A program made the translations under genes and the position numbers. The notes beneath the pieces were generated by a model. That model searched no databases. It was given only the letters and a program-made list of their open reading frames with translations, and was not told the origin of the DNA. 39,073 nt of DNA. It comes from Candidatus Altimarinota bacterium. GTDB taxonomy: Bacteria; Patescibacteriota; Gracilibacteria; BD1-5; JAGOOR01. Shown here piece by piece: positions 14,540 through 25,926 of this stretch. The stretch is taken from contig JALQUC010000014.1 of assembly GCA_023268615.1 (NCBI GenBank), positions 1-39,073 of the forward strand, read 5' to 3'. Each line of letters opens with the position of its first letter. The first letter of the stretch is position 1.

Positions 14540-15189
14540 TGCTCTCCCTCGTTTCAACGCCCATCTGAAATCTCGAAGATATGACTCTTCGAGCTATTCG
14601 TACACTCAAGGAGGCAGACCTCATTGTCTGTGAAGATACGCGTCATAGCGGTCACCTCTTGAAGCATTTTGACGTATCCAAGCCTCTTCAGAGCTTTCAT
14701 AGTCACAGTACCCGAGAGCAAGCAAAAAAACTCATGGAGAGAGCGCAGAATGAGCATGTAGCCTATATCTCCGATGCGGGTACTCCTGGCATCTCTGATC
14801 CCGCATATTTATTGATTCAAGAAGCTATCGAACAAGGAATCAAAATAGAGGTGATTCCTGGTGCTTCTGCTCTCCTTACAGGACTTATCGGTTCTGGACT
14901 TCATATGCATGACTTTCGATTTCTCTGATTTCTCCCGCTCAAAAAATGACGACAAACACTGCTCAAATCTCTGGCAGAAAAAGACTACACAGCCATCATC
15001 TATGAATCCCCTCACCGAATTGAGAAAACTCTCTCTGATTTAGTCACTATTTTCTGACCAGAATACCGTGTCTGTCTGGCGCGTGAACTGACAAAAATAC
15101 ACGAGACCTATCATCGCGACACGCTCGAAAATCTCCAAAAAGAAGCAAAAAAAGGTGTATTTCGTTGAGAAATAGTTATCATTTTTTAA
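14539..15189 (+). CDS. rsmI: 16S rRNA (cytidine1402-2'-O)-methyltransferase RsmI
   Basis: MLSLVSTPI(G)NLEDMTLRAIRTLKEADLIVCEDTRHSG...YISDAGTPGISDPAY...VIPGASAL; RsmI motifs. Confidence 0.93.
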
Positions 15190-15190
15190 C

Positions 15191-15715
15191 ATGATTCAAA
15201 AACTCATTCCCTATATCATCGGATGACAATTGTGTATCGGCCTCTTTCATGCCGGTATAGGATTAGAGGAATGGCTCGATATTGGTATTTATGACTCTCA
15301 GACACTTTTTCTGCTTTGCCTCGCAATTGGTACTTTTATCGTCTACAAGCGTCTCCTGGGTATTCCTCTCTGAAATCGTAGTTTTTCTATCATATTCCAG
15401 CATGCTATTCTCATCGGTATCATAACTTGGTTTTTTTACAAACCATGGGGTGATTCTTGGGAGATTTTTTTGGTGTTTTTTCTTTCCATCAATGTTATTT
15501 TTTCGCTTATTTTTATGATGATTGAGTCTCAGCTTCATATCTCAATAGGTGGATGAAATTGGTGAATACCTCCTCAGATTTGGAAGCTCGGAACACTTCT
15601 GACACTCATCAACACGATTACTATTCCTCTGATTTTTATTATTCTCCACCAAGACCTCTCTATAATTTGGATATTTTTCGGCATAAACTGGGTATTTCTC
15701 TGGAAAGAAGAGTAA
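15191..15715 (+). CDS. Hypothetical polytopic membrane protein
   Basis: MIQKLIPYIIG(G)QLCIGLFHAGIGLEEW...FLWKEE*; hydrophobic, several UGA. Confidence 0.6.
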
Positions 15716-15814
15716 TATATTTTCTTCTCTCCATATTCACTGCGAAAATTATATCATTTTCTAGCTTCAAAAGCCTTGCATTGGCTAGAAATATGTGGTA
15801 TTCTGGGAAGGACA

Positions 15815-17089
15815 ATGGAAGCAATACCAACAACTCCTGCGGTCGTGCCACCTAAAAATAGCGTTCCTTATAAGAAAATTCTTCTATTTTGAGGGGTATT
15901 TATCGCTGCTATATTGCCTGTGATATTTTTTGTTTCTTCCCTCCGTAGTACCGATTCTGATATTACTCGTATTGCCCACCTATCTCTGACAAACGAACGA
16001 ATAGATGATGCTCTCCGTAGAGGTATCAATATACCACTCCCAACAAATGCCCTAGAACTCAGCTATGGAGAAATAAAAATGGGATATCAAGGAAGAGCTG
16101 GTAAAGACCTCTTTCTCGCTCTCTGAGTAGAGTTTCTGAAGGATCCGGAAACTGGAGATATGTATCATTACTTCATCCGTCCGGATACCAAAGAATATGA
16201 AATTGTAGCGCTTCTCAATGATCCACTATATGCAAATTATAAGGTTGGTGACAAGCCTGCATATTCTCTTGGCTCGTCAAAAGGTCACATGCTGGTGATG
16301 AATTCTGGTAAAAATAAATGAGAACTGGTGAGCTCTATTCTCAAAAATGCTCAGAAAGTAAATCTATGAGATCAAGCAAAACGAGAGCAGATAGGATGGA
16401 AAGCTGAAAAAAGTTGTCTGGAAATTCTGAGAAAACAGCCAAATTCATCTTCTGGAAGGTATGTAATTGAGGTCAAGGAATCGCTCCTTACAGTCTACTG
16501 TGACATGAAGACAGCGGGAGGATGATGGACTCTGTTTTATGCGAATAATGGTCATCCTTCTTCTGAAATCAAGATGTCCTACCGTGATATGCGAGACGCT
16601 CTCAAGACCTCTCCACCAGCACAAATATCTGAATATGATAATCCAAATCTCGCAGGGCTCCTCGACTATACTTACTTTACGGATACAGGTGCCAAAGAAG
16701 TACTGATTCGCAATAGAACTGGTGATCCTACAAAATGGGTACAGTTTTCATTTAGCACGCCTGGCTCATTGAGTTGGGCACTCTGAGATAGAGTCCTCTG
16801 AAAGAGTAATAAATGATGTAGTGCAATACCTGGTGGTGCCACTCTCAGCATCATCAATCAGGACGGTAAAATAAAATATGATAATCTGACAGCTATCATG
16901 AATCATAAGGGTACGAGTTGGTGAGTCAGTCACGAGAATTATTGGTGTAATGAGTATGTCGGTAATGCCAATCCTCACCTCGCTTTTTACTCTGCTGCAG
17001 ATGCTCAAGATGGTGGGCGAACCCGAGGAACAGACGGTGTAGGATGAGCCTGGGGATGAGAAAATGAATACAGATATTTCATCCGATAA
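15815..17089 (+). CDS. Membrane-anchored surface protein with C-terminal fibrinogen-like domain
   Basis: N-terminal TM; CLEILRKQPNSSSGRYVIEVKESLLTVYCDMKTAGG(G)WTLFY matches the FReD GGGWT region; CDS open only with UGA=Gly. Confidence 0.65.
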
Positions 17090-17091
17090 AT

Positions 17092-18468
17092 ATGATAACC
17101 AAGAAAATTTTCTCTATATTTTTACTGGGTGTATCTCTCTTGGTTTTTTGGTATATTCAGAATGGTGGGTTACCTCTCGGATATGATCATGGCGCCTATA
17201 AACATATCATCAATCTCCTCTGAGAAAATCAAAATCTCCAAGACCTACCAAAATATCTCAAACATCAGTTTGAGCCATTTTCTGGGACTTTCTTTTACTC
17301 GCTGACAGCTTTTACAGGTCAAGAAGTATTTTTCTGATGGGGATATTTGGGTATCTTTATTCTGACTTGAGTATCACTGTTCCTGCTTGGTAAGAAAAAG
17401 AGAAAATATACTGTGTGATCGTACCTATGATTGTTTCTGTTCTTTTTCTCGGCAATCCAATATATAAATCTCTGGTGGGCATTTGGGAAGCAGATGTTTG
17501 CGACATTTTTTCTCATACTTTTGATACGGTACTACAGAAATAGTATTATTGCTTTTATTCTGATGGCAGCGTGTCTCTCTCTCCACAGGCTCACTGGTTT
17601 TGTGGCAATTTCATATTTCTTGTTCACTTATCTATTTTCTCAAAAAAGAAATCTCAAGCATTATTATGCTCTTTTAATAGGCCTGTGAGTTGCTGCTTTT
17701 TCTTATTTCGTCCTTTTTTATGAGCAGGTATTTCCACTCATCAGAAATATAATCACCAATCCTCAAAATCAGGTATTTATACAATGAAAATATGGAACTG
17801 GATTTAGTGGCAGAGAGCTCTTTTTCTACCTCGTACCGGTCTTATTGATGGTATTTCTCGGTCTAGTACAGAGTATGTGAGGCAGGGGTATCAGAGAATT
17901 TCTCAAAAAACCACACACTGTTTCTGCCCTATTAATAGGACTCATTGTAGTCTTTCGATCAATAGCTCATACGCGTTTATGAACTTTTTTAGATCTATTC
18001 CTCATCATAATAATTACACGGTCACTTTACCACCTCTTTGATAGAAAATGGATATATGTATTTATCATTACTCAGTGTGTCGTGTGGGGCGTATTTGTAA
18101 ATAAATGGCATACCCCTTTTATTGATCAAACAGAATACAAAATTATACGAGATGTCACCCGTGACATGCCACGAGATGTGACACTTGTGACTCTGAGCTG
18201 AGCCTATATGTCATGGCTAACGGGCTATACTCATAGAGAGATATATTCTCCTCATCAATGAATCTGACAAATGCTATGGACTTCTCTAGAAAGGAAAAAT
18301 ATGAAATATATTCCGAACAAGCTCTGCAACAATCTCTCAAAACTTCCATGAAATGTAGTTATCTACATCGGGGCGCGTGAAAATTATAGCTCTCTCAAAG
18401 ATAACCCCTGTATCACAGAAGTCCAGAAATGGCAAAATGGTTCACGATTATTTCTGCACCTGAGATAA
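17092..18468 (+). CDS. Polytopic membrane protein (glycosyltransferase/polymerase-like, unassigned)
   Basis: MITKKIFSIFLLGVSLLVFWYIQNGGLPLGYDHGAYKHIINLL(G)...; many TM segments; many UGA. Confidence 0.6.
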
Positions 18469-19161
18469 ATATTTGAGTATTCAGACTCCGACAATGCTGG
18501 CTGTTTCGAGTCGCAAGACATTGTCATTAAAAGACCACAACTTGGCTTTATTTTCTAAAAAGAAGGCTTTTTCTGGTTCAGACCATCATCACTCTGGTCA
18601 TACCCAAAATGACAGTGTCTCATCTCATGCGGAAATCTCAATACTTGATTCTCCACCAATAAAACCAACGACATTTATATAATCGGGATTCCAGAGCATA
18701 TCGACTCCTTTTGAATCGTAGGATATCTCTAGCGGGCTATTTCTTCATGATTGCTCGAGTGCTTCAATAGCTATGGACGACAATCTCGTACGCTTGGATT
18801 CAAATATATCGTGTATTTGCGAGTGTTGAGAAGGGAAAAATACGATTTCATCTATACCAAGCTCTACTATTTTTTGTATAATCAGTTCGGCTATTTGTAT
18901 TTTATTCGGATACGCTTGCAATATCTTTATTCTCTTCTGCTTTCATACCGGGGCCTTCTTGATGCTATCTTTGTACTTTAGGATAATTTGCTTCTTGGAG
19001 AGGTCAATTATTTCGTACACCTTATCATCTCATTCTGATTCAAAAAAAATGAAAGAATCACCTTTTTTAGCTCGAAAAACATGAGATATTTGATGAAACT
19101 GTTCACCGGGAATCAGTTTTAATTCTGATGACAGAGGCTGATGAGAAAAAAATCTATGCAT
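18448..19161 (-). CDS. rsmE: 16S rRNA (uracil1498-N3)-methyltransferase RsmE
   Basis: ...FWV(G)PE(G)(G)WSEPEKAFFLE...NDNVLRLETASIVGV; GPEGGWSEPE motif completed only by UGA=Gly. Confidence 0.9.
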
Positions 19162-19163
19162 AA

Positions 19164-19196
19164 AAAATCCCGCTCATGATGAGCGGGATTCTCATT
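19164..19196. terminator. Hairpin terminator, possibly bidirectional
   Basis: AATCCCGCTCATGATGAGCGGGATT between rsmE and the FKBP gene, both transcribed on the minus strand. Confidence 0.65.
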
Positions 19197-19209
19197 CTGT
19201 CAATGTTTT

Positions 19210-19980
19210 TTACTCAGTAACTGCGTCAGTGGTCTTGATTTCGAGGAGCTCGATTTCAAAATTGAGAGCTTTACCTGCGAGGGGATGAGGATTTTTGACT
19301 CTCAGAGTGATTTCTGTATCTGTTTTTGAGATAACTTCTTGTTCAGGTTTGATATCAACAACAACATTATCACCGCTTATACTTTTCACAATGATTTCGC
19401 TTCCATCCTGTGCAGTAGTCGTCATTCCTGCTTCTACTTTTTTACCATAGAATGGAGCTTTTGGATCATTAATTGATATGAGGACTTCTCCTGCTGAAAC
19501 AGAGAGGATTTTGAGTGTTGCTTCACCAATTTTCTTTTCAGAACCAACCTCGAGAGAACCAAATAACTGTTGAGCCTGTTCTTCTGGGACTTTCTGTTCT
19601 AGGTTACCAGTGAGCGCATTTGTTGGGACAGTCTGAGTAATTGTCTCCTGGTATTCAGAGAGAGGCTGTGTTTGCTCGACATATTCTTCACCGTATGCAT
19701 CTTTTGCTTCTATTCTGACTGTTTTCTTCTCACCGAGTTTCATTGTTCGGACAGCATCTTCAAAGCCTTTTATCATGCTACCACCACCGATGACAAACTC
19801 GAGAGGTGTACGACCGTCTTTGCGAGAAGAATCAAATTCTGTACCGTCATCATGAGTTCCTACATAGTGAACTGAGACAGTATCACCGTTTTGAGGTGTA
19901 GATGCTCCTTTACCGAAGAAAGGAATAGTACAGCCTGTCAAAAGCGCTGATACAAAAAGAAGAGAAAGAATTTTCTTCAT
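19210..19980 (-). CDS. FKBP-type peptidyl-prolyl isomerase lipoprotein
   Basis: MKKILSLLFVSALLTGC lipobox; GDTVSVHYVGTHDDGTEFDSSRKDGRTPLEFVIGGGSMIKGFEDAVRTMKLGEKKTV. Confidence 0.93.
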   Translation of the reverse strand: MKKILSLLFVSALLTGCTIPFFGKGASTPQNGDTVSVHYVGTHDDGTEFDSSRKDGRTPLEFVIGGGSMIKGFEDAVRTMKLGEKKTVRIEAKDAYGEEYVEQTQPLSEYQETITQTVPTNALTGNLEQKVPEEQAQQLFGSLEVGSEKKIGEATLKILSVSAGEVLISINDPKAPFYGKKVEAGMTTTAQDGSEIIVKSISGDNVVVDIKPEQEVISKTDTEITLRVKNPHPLAGKALNFEIELLEIKTTDAVTE

Positions 19981-20097
19981 AAATAAATAAAAAATAATTA
20001 AAGTTCCTTGATTATATAGATTTTATACCTTCCCCAAAAGAGTTTACTTGATTTTTTATGCAGAGTATTCTTATTGGTCATTTTGCATGCTAACTCG

Positions 20098-21231
20098 CTA
20101 TCTCCTGAGGAGGACTATTTCTCGACCGACACATTGTCCCGGCCTCATATGAAACAAGTATCGTTTTCCTTTTATACAGAGGTTTTCTACGCTCCAATCA
20201 CGCGAGAGTGCTCCTATTTCTGGCATATAGAGTATCTCATTTCCTATATTCCAAAATGGCAGACAAAAACACATATTTTTGATGTTTTTATTCTTGTACG
20301 CTGATGATAGAAATCCCGTGTAGAGTTCTGTGAGGACTTTTCTCTCCTGGAAAGCAAGCTGCTGACTGATTGTCTGGGTCGTAAAATTCTTACCAAGCAT
20401 TCACTCGGTCACAATTACTGTATTTTCTGGGGCAATGTAGGTATCCAGCTGTATCGCGTTCAGGGCAAATGTTTCTATATCCGCCTGTGCTCATATTTTC
20501 TGGGATTCTATATTTTTTTTGGTTGTTTCGACCATTTTGGTCTCCAGATCAGATCATCTGAGCTGACTAAATCCTGCATGAAGAGCCTCTATCAAGGTCG
20601 TGCCAAGTCCACAGAATGGATCCCAAATGACTAAATTTTTCTCTCATTTTGTTGCCAGATTAATCATGATTTGTGCGATTTTCGGTGGCATCATCCCAAC
20701 AGTCATCGATCTATCCCTGTCCATATCTCTCTGAGAATAGCTCTCTATATCCTGTATCCAGATAGTTTCTGCAATCGTAAATCATGCCCTATCAGCATAG
20801 AGAACGAGCTCCATCCCCTGTTCTATCAGTTTTTCATGAATAGTGGTGGCTGTTTTTGTGCGTCCATTATCATGTTGTACTACGCGTATAGAGCATCATT
20901 GCTCTTTGAGAGCATCCTTCACTTTGAAAACGAGAGACTTGAGAGCTGGTACAAAAGTATCAATACCTATACGGAGTTTTTTACCTTCTTGAGCCTTTTC
21001 TGCTATTTTTTTGACAATAAGAGGTGCGAGATTATTTTTCTTGACTCATTCCTCATGTATAAGTGCTATTTTTATAGTTCATCAGAGACTATTTTTGTAT
21101 TTTTCTATATTCTCTTTATCTGTTTGGACAAGGGCAAAAGTATCTAATTGGATATATTCTCAAAAAACACTCTCTATTTCTGCCAGAGAGAGGGAGGGTT
21201 CGCGTCATAAGAGAAAGGCATATTTTTGCAT
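20098..21231 (-). CDS. Trm11-like RNA methyltransferase
   Basis: RDMDRDRSMTVGMMPPKIAQIMINLAT...LVIWDPFCGLGTTLIEALHAGF; reconstructed through many UGA. Confidence 0.75.
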
Positions 21232-21266
21232 GAACGCATATTAGATATTTTCTGGATAATACAAAA

Positions 21267-21298
21267 AAATCCTCCTGATAAACAGGAGGATTTCTCAT
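21267..21298 (-). terminator. Hairpin terminator downstream of the HU gene
   Basis: AAATCCTCCTGATAAACAGGAGGATTT; minus-strand continuation GTATTATCC with preceding A/T flanks. Confidence 0.6.
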
Positions 21299-21308
21299 CA
21301 AATATCAA

Positions 21309-21581
21309 TTAGATAGACTCTTTGAAAGTCTTACCAGCCTTGAAAGAAGGAGATTTGCTAGCAGCAATCTTGATCTTCTGTGATGGATTCTGAGGATTGA
21401 CACCCATGCGAGCCTTGCGGTGTGCAACACGGAATGTACCAAAACCAGTAATACCAACAGTGTCACCCTTCTTGAGGGCTTTTGTTGTGACGTCGATGAA
21501 CGCCTTGAGAGACTTCGCAGCAGCATCCTGAGAGAGGCCTGCAGCAGTAGCGATAGCCTTGATAAGGTCCTGTTTTTTCAT
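21309..21581 (-). CDS. HU family DNA-binding protein
   Basis: MKKQDLIKAIATAAGLSQDAAAKSLKAFIDVTTKALKKGDTVGITGFGTFRVAHRKARMGVNPQNPSQKI. Confidence 0.95.
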   Translation of the reverse strand: MKKQDLIKAIATAAGLSQDAAAKSLKAFIDVTTKALKKGDTVGITGFGTFRVAHRKARMGVNPQNPSQKIKIAASKSPSFKAGKTFKESI

Positions 21582-21776
21582 AGTAGAAAGGGTTAAGAAA
21601 TACAAGGACAGGGGAAGACTATCGATTCAAAAACAAAATGCAAGCCAAAGAATGCCATTTTGAAGGGAAAATAGGTTTTTTACACTTTACAAAAATACCA
21701 AAAATGTTCAAAAATACACAAAATAAGGGTTAAAACTTGAAAACAGGAGTGAAAAATGGTAATTTAAGAGAGAAAT

Positions 21777-23678
21777 ATGACAAATACCGCCCATACAACT
21801 CTTCTCGAAATACTTTCTCAACCAATTACAGGTGATCCAGAGGCTGGAGTAAAGGCCCCTCATGGAGCTACAGATACTATCTCTGTAACAGACAAAACAC
21901 ATATATCCTCTGCTTTACCATTGGAAAACACGAGTGATGATAAGGCATCTGCTGAGGATATCAGAGCCGGGGAACGGATTTATCATGAAGCGCTTGCGTA
22001 TATCAAGGACGCTATTGCTCCTGCTATGATCAAGGTCAGTCCTCACGACATCCAGATCAATGATACTTTTTGTAAAACACTCTTTACTTACGCTTATCCA
22101 GATTTTCTCGAAGGGAACTGGCTCTCACCACTCATTAACTGGGATAGTAAATTTGATGTATCACTCTTTATATATCCGACAGATGCTCAGCAGATCATGA
22201 AATACCTCCGTCGTCGTCTCACAGAGCTCCAATCAGAGAAATATCTCAATCAAGAAAGAGGTCTCACGGCAAATCCCTACACCGATGCTCAGCTCCAGGA
22301 TGTAGAAGAACTCAGAACACTGCTTACTCGTGGTTCAGAGAAATACTTCCATTTCTCTATCTATATCACTCTCTACGCTGATGATGGTGATAAGCTCACA
22401 AAGATGACCAACGATATCCAGAATATGCTCCATGGTCGAAATATCCTCACCAAACCAGCACTTCTGCGAACTGAGCAAGGATTTACTGCAACAGGGCCAT
22501 TTTGTCGAGATGAAGTATCTGTCTACCGAAATATCTCTACACGAGGTCTCTCGACGGCTTTTCCATTTAGTTCTGCAACTCTTTCACAGGATGATGGAGT
22601 ACTCTATGGTATCAATACTCATAATAACTCACTCATTATCTACGACCGTTTTCGTACAGAAAATGCTAATATGGTCGTCCTCGCGAAGTCATGAGGAGGT
22701 AAATCTTTTGCGGTAAAACTCGAGATACTTCGTAGCCTCATGCTCGGTCATGATGTCATCGTCATCGACCCAGAAAATGAATACAAGGCTCTCGTGAATA
22801 CTGTTGGAGGCAGCTATCTCAATGTCAGTATCAATGCAACACAGAGAATCAATCCATTTGACCTCCCACTCCCCTTCAAGGACTACGAGAGTCATCCGGG
22901 CGATCTCCTGCGAGGATGAGTCATCAATCTGATTGGTCTCTTCAAACTCATGCTCGGGACACTCAATCCAAACGAAGAAGCTCTTCTCGAAAAAGCTATC
23001 GTCACAACCTATAGCCTCAAGGGTATCACATTTGATGATGATGATATCACCGGTAAAGAAATACCTGTCATGTCAGACCTCCTCTCCGTGATAGAAACTA
23101 TGGAGGGAGCCCAAGGCGTCGCACAGAGGCTTGAGAAATATGTCAGCGGTGTCTTCGGAGGACTCTTCACGCAACCAACGAATGTAACGCTCGGAGAAGG
23201 ACTCCAGGTCTACTCTGTCCGAGATCTCGATGAACAACTCCGACCAATTGCGATGTACATCATTCTCGCGTATATCTGGAATGTCGTCCGATCTTCAAAT
23301 CGTAAGAGAATGCTCGTCGTCGACGAAGCCTGGAATATCATGCAATACGAGGATAGTGGTAAATTCCTCCACGGTCTCGTCAAACGAGCTCGAAAATACC
23401 ACCTCGGGGTCACAACTATTACACAGGATGTAGAAGATTTCATCAATAATGAACACGGAAAGGCTATCGTCACAAACTCATCGCTCCAACTCCTCATGAA
23501 ACAATCCCCTGCCTCTATTGATGCGATGCAAAATGTATTTAAGCTCACAGACCAAGAAAAATACATCCTCCTCAATGCCCCTGTCGGACAAGGACTCTTC
23601 TTTGCTGGAACAGAGCATGTCGGTATCCAGATTCTCGCGAGTTATTTCGAGGAAAAGGTTATCACAACTGGATTATAG
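21777..23678 (+). CDS. VirB4/TraC-like P-loop ATPase
   Basis: NANMVVLAKS(G)GGKSFAVKLEILRSLMLGHDVIVIDPENEY...RMLVVDEAWNIM; Walker A glycine is UGA at 22692-22694. Confidence 0.85.
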
Positions 23679-24074
23679 TTTTGAGCTTTTCCATTTTTCT
23701 GGTTCAAATGCCGTGAGTGTAATTATTTCAGGGTTGAGGTTATTTTTTTGTAAATATAGCTGCAAATCTGCATTATTAAAAGACCTCTGATCATATCAAA
23801 AACAGAGAACTTCTGGCTTTTTTTCTCAGATAACTGCATAATGATTCGTTTCAGAACCCAGAATTACCTCATCAACGAGACCGGAATCTCGTACTTTTTT
23901 GCTTCGAATATCCTCGGATTCTCGAGGCTTTTTTCATTTCAGATGTGTCACTGTAGAATCTCTCGCCACTACAGTTATCAAATAATCTCCGAGCTTTTTC
24001 GCTTCTGAGAGATAGTGCAGATGACCAGGATGGAAGAGGTCAAATGTCCCAAAAGTCATCACCTTCTTAGTCAT
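23673..24074 (-). CDS. Cytidylyltransferase-family protein (RibL/TagD-like)
   Basis: [42 protein letters not shown]...; HxGH nucleotidyltransferase motif. Confidence 0.85.
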
Positions 24075-24086
24075 ATTGTTTCCTTA

Positions 24087-24174
24087 AAATGCAAAATTCA
24101 AAAAGCAAAGAGCAAAATGGAAAACTAATTAATTTAATAAAATTCCTTTGTTTTACTTTTTCTTTTACTTTTCC
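24087..24174. repeat. Heptad-periodic A-rich/T-rich inverted element
   Basis: GCAAAAT TCAAAAA GCAAAGA GCAAAAT GGAAAAC ... TTCC TTTGTTT TACTTTT TCTTTTA CTTTTCC. Confidence 0.6.
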
Positions 24175-24190
24175 TCAAAAAATAGTGAAA

Positions 24191-24526
24191 CTATTTTTTC
24201 TGCGTGATATCCATCCCTGTATGTTTTTTATCATGTTTTTCGTTTTTTGCATATTCCGAGTCAAGGCGGATAAATTCAGATTCAAAGACTTGTTCGAACA
24301 GAGTTTTCTGAGGCCTGAGGAGGAGATAGATAAATATTCCAAGTGGTGTCAAAAGGAGAACCATGAGGATGCTGACGACTTGAAAAGTGAGAGAATGCGT
24401 CCTGTTTGTAATATCTCGCACTACCCAGATAACGAGACAAAACCATACAACAAAGAAATAAACTATAACTGCACGAAAGAGGATATCTGGATTGAGCCAG
24501 GACATGAGATTGAGAGAGAGGTTCAT
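24191..24526 (-). CDS. Small membrane protein, hypothetical
   Basis: MNLSLNLMSWLNPDILFRAVIVYFFVVWFCLVIWVVRDITNRTHS...PLGIFIYLLLRPQKT; two TM segments. Confidence 0.65.
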   Translation of the reverse strand: MNLSLNLMSWLNPDILFRAVIVYFFVVWFCLVIWVVRDITNRTHSLTFQVVSILMVLLLTPLGIFIYLLLRPQKTLFEQVFESEFIRLDSEYAKNEKHDKKHTGMDITQKK

Positions 24527-24694
24527 GAATTCGATTATAGATAAATAAATATGAAGGCAATCAACTCTCCCCTGTTTTTCAAAAAATAGTCTTTACAGTC
24601 TCAATTTTTTACTACAATAAAATTTTAATGAAGTGAACAAATCACCACATTACCCGCCCGCGAAAAACCATATCTTTTCTATTCCCTGTTTTCT

Positions 24695-24720
24695 AATCCC
24701 CCGTTCAGGGGATTTTTTTT
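24695..24720 (+). terminator. Intrinsic-terminator-like hairpin immediately upstream of CDS 24733
   Basis: AATCCCCCGTTCAGGGGATTTTTTTT. Confidence 0.65.
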
Positions 24721-24732
24721 ACCCATTTTTTT

Positions 24733-25221
24733 ATGCCACTTACGCCTAGATTTGAGGAACTGGTACGAGAATTAAACTTACCAGATGCCGCTTGGCATCT
24801 CAGCCGTACAAATGCTGGAACTGAAAATCACGCAGAAGAATCCGAAATATTGGAAGGCAGGGAAAGAGTTCTTAGGCTTCTTTATAATGTAGATGATTGT
24901 GTCACCAAAATACTTGCTGAGACTGAATCAGAGTTAGCTCGAATAAAGCCTATGGAGACACTCTTACTCCAAAAGCTACAATGAACTCCTTATGATGGGG
25001 ACATTGCCAGGAGACTTAGTTTGGAAAAAGTCAGAAAACAGGCTCAACTTATCCTTGATTGATGACTTATTGCAAGTCAAACAGGCACAATGCCATCTCC
25101 CCAGAGCCTTTTTAAGATTACAAGAAATACAGACCAAGAGAATAAAATTAAAGATATCTGAGATAGAGTAAATAGGCGTGAGGGTGACGATGCCGAATCT
25201 TTCGAATTAGCAGCAGCCTAG
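24733..25221 (+). CDS. Hypothetical protein ending in -LAAA
   Basis: MPLTPRFEELVRELNLPDAAWHLSRTNAGTENHAEESEIL...DAESFELAAA*; several UGA. Confidence 0.6.
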
Positions 25222-25865
25222 TTCTTCTTCCTCCATTCTGCTATCTTTTTATGGTCGCCTGAGAGGAGTATTTCTGGGACTTTGTAGCCCATGAAATCTG
25301 CTGGTCGTGTGTACTGTGGATATTCTGGTTTTCCATCAAGTGCCTCTGAGAATGATTCTTCGTGGAGAGATGCGTCATTCCCTACTACGCCAGGAATGAG
25401 TCTCACGATGGCATCAAGGAAGACCATACTCGCCAATTCCCCACTACTCACCACGAAATCACCAATAGAATACTGTTCAAATTCAAACATCTCAAATACT
25501 CGATGATCAACTCCCTCATAATGCCCACAGAGAATGATAAATTCGTCATCTCGAAGCTCCTCAGAGAGTTGTTCGATTTTTGGTTGACGAAGGCGCTCTC
25601 CACGGGGTCATAAATACACTTTTTTCATTTTATTCTCTGGATCGATACGGGTGATGGCTCCGTACATCGGCTCTATCTGTATCAGTGCGCCTGCTCCACC
25701 ACCAAAAGGTCGATCATCTACTCTATGCTGTGCCTGGGTCGAGAAATCACCCAAATTGTAGAAAACTGGCTCAAAGAGTCATTTTTCACGAGCAATACGC
25801 ATGATGCTCGAATCAAAATAACTCGAAAAACTGTCTGTAAAATTGGTGATTATGTGGGTTTTCAT
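25218..25865 (-). CDS. trmD: tRNA (guanine37-N1)-methyltransferase
   Basis: MKTHIITNFTDSFSSYFDSSIMRIAREK(G)LF...RPFGGGAGALIQIEPMY...LCGHYEGVDHRVFE...YSIGDFVVSSGELA. Confidence 0.94.
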
Positions 25866-25926
25866 AGTCGAATTGTACAGAATTCCTCACAGTATCAATA
25901 TGAAAACAGGAAATGGGGGCCTCGTA

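Noticed and set aside
20671-21147. 158-aa plus-strand ORF
   Set aside because: Antisense to the Trm11-like methyltransferase, which has clear family motifs when UGA=Gly.
23210-23575. 121-aa minus-strand ORF
   Set aside because: Antisense to the VirB4/TraC-like ATPase.
24089-24544. 151-aa plus-strand ORF
   Set aside because: Overlaps the heptad repeat and is antisense to the 24191-24526 membrane protein, which has better coding character and a promoter-like box.
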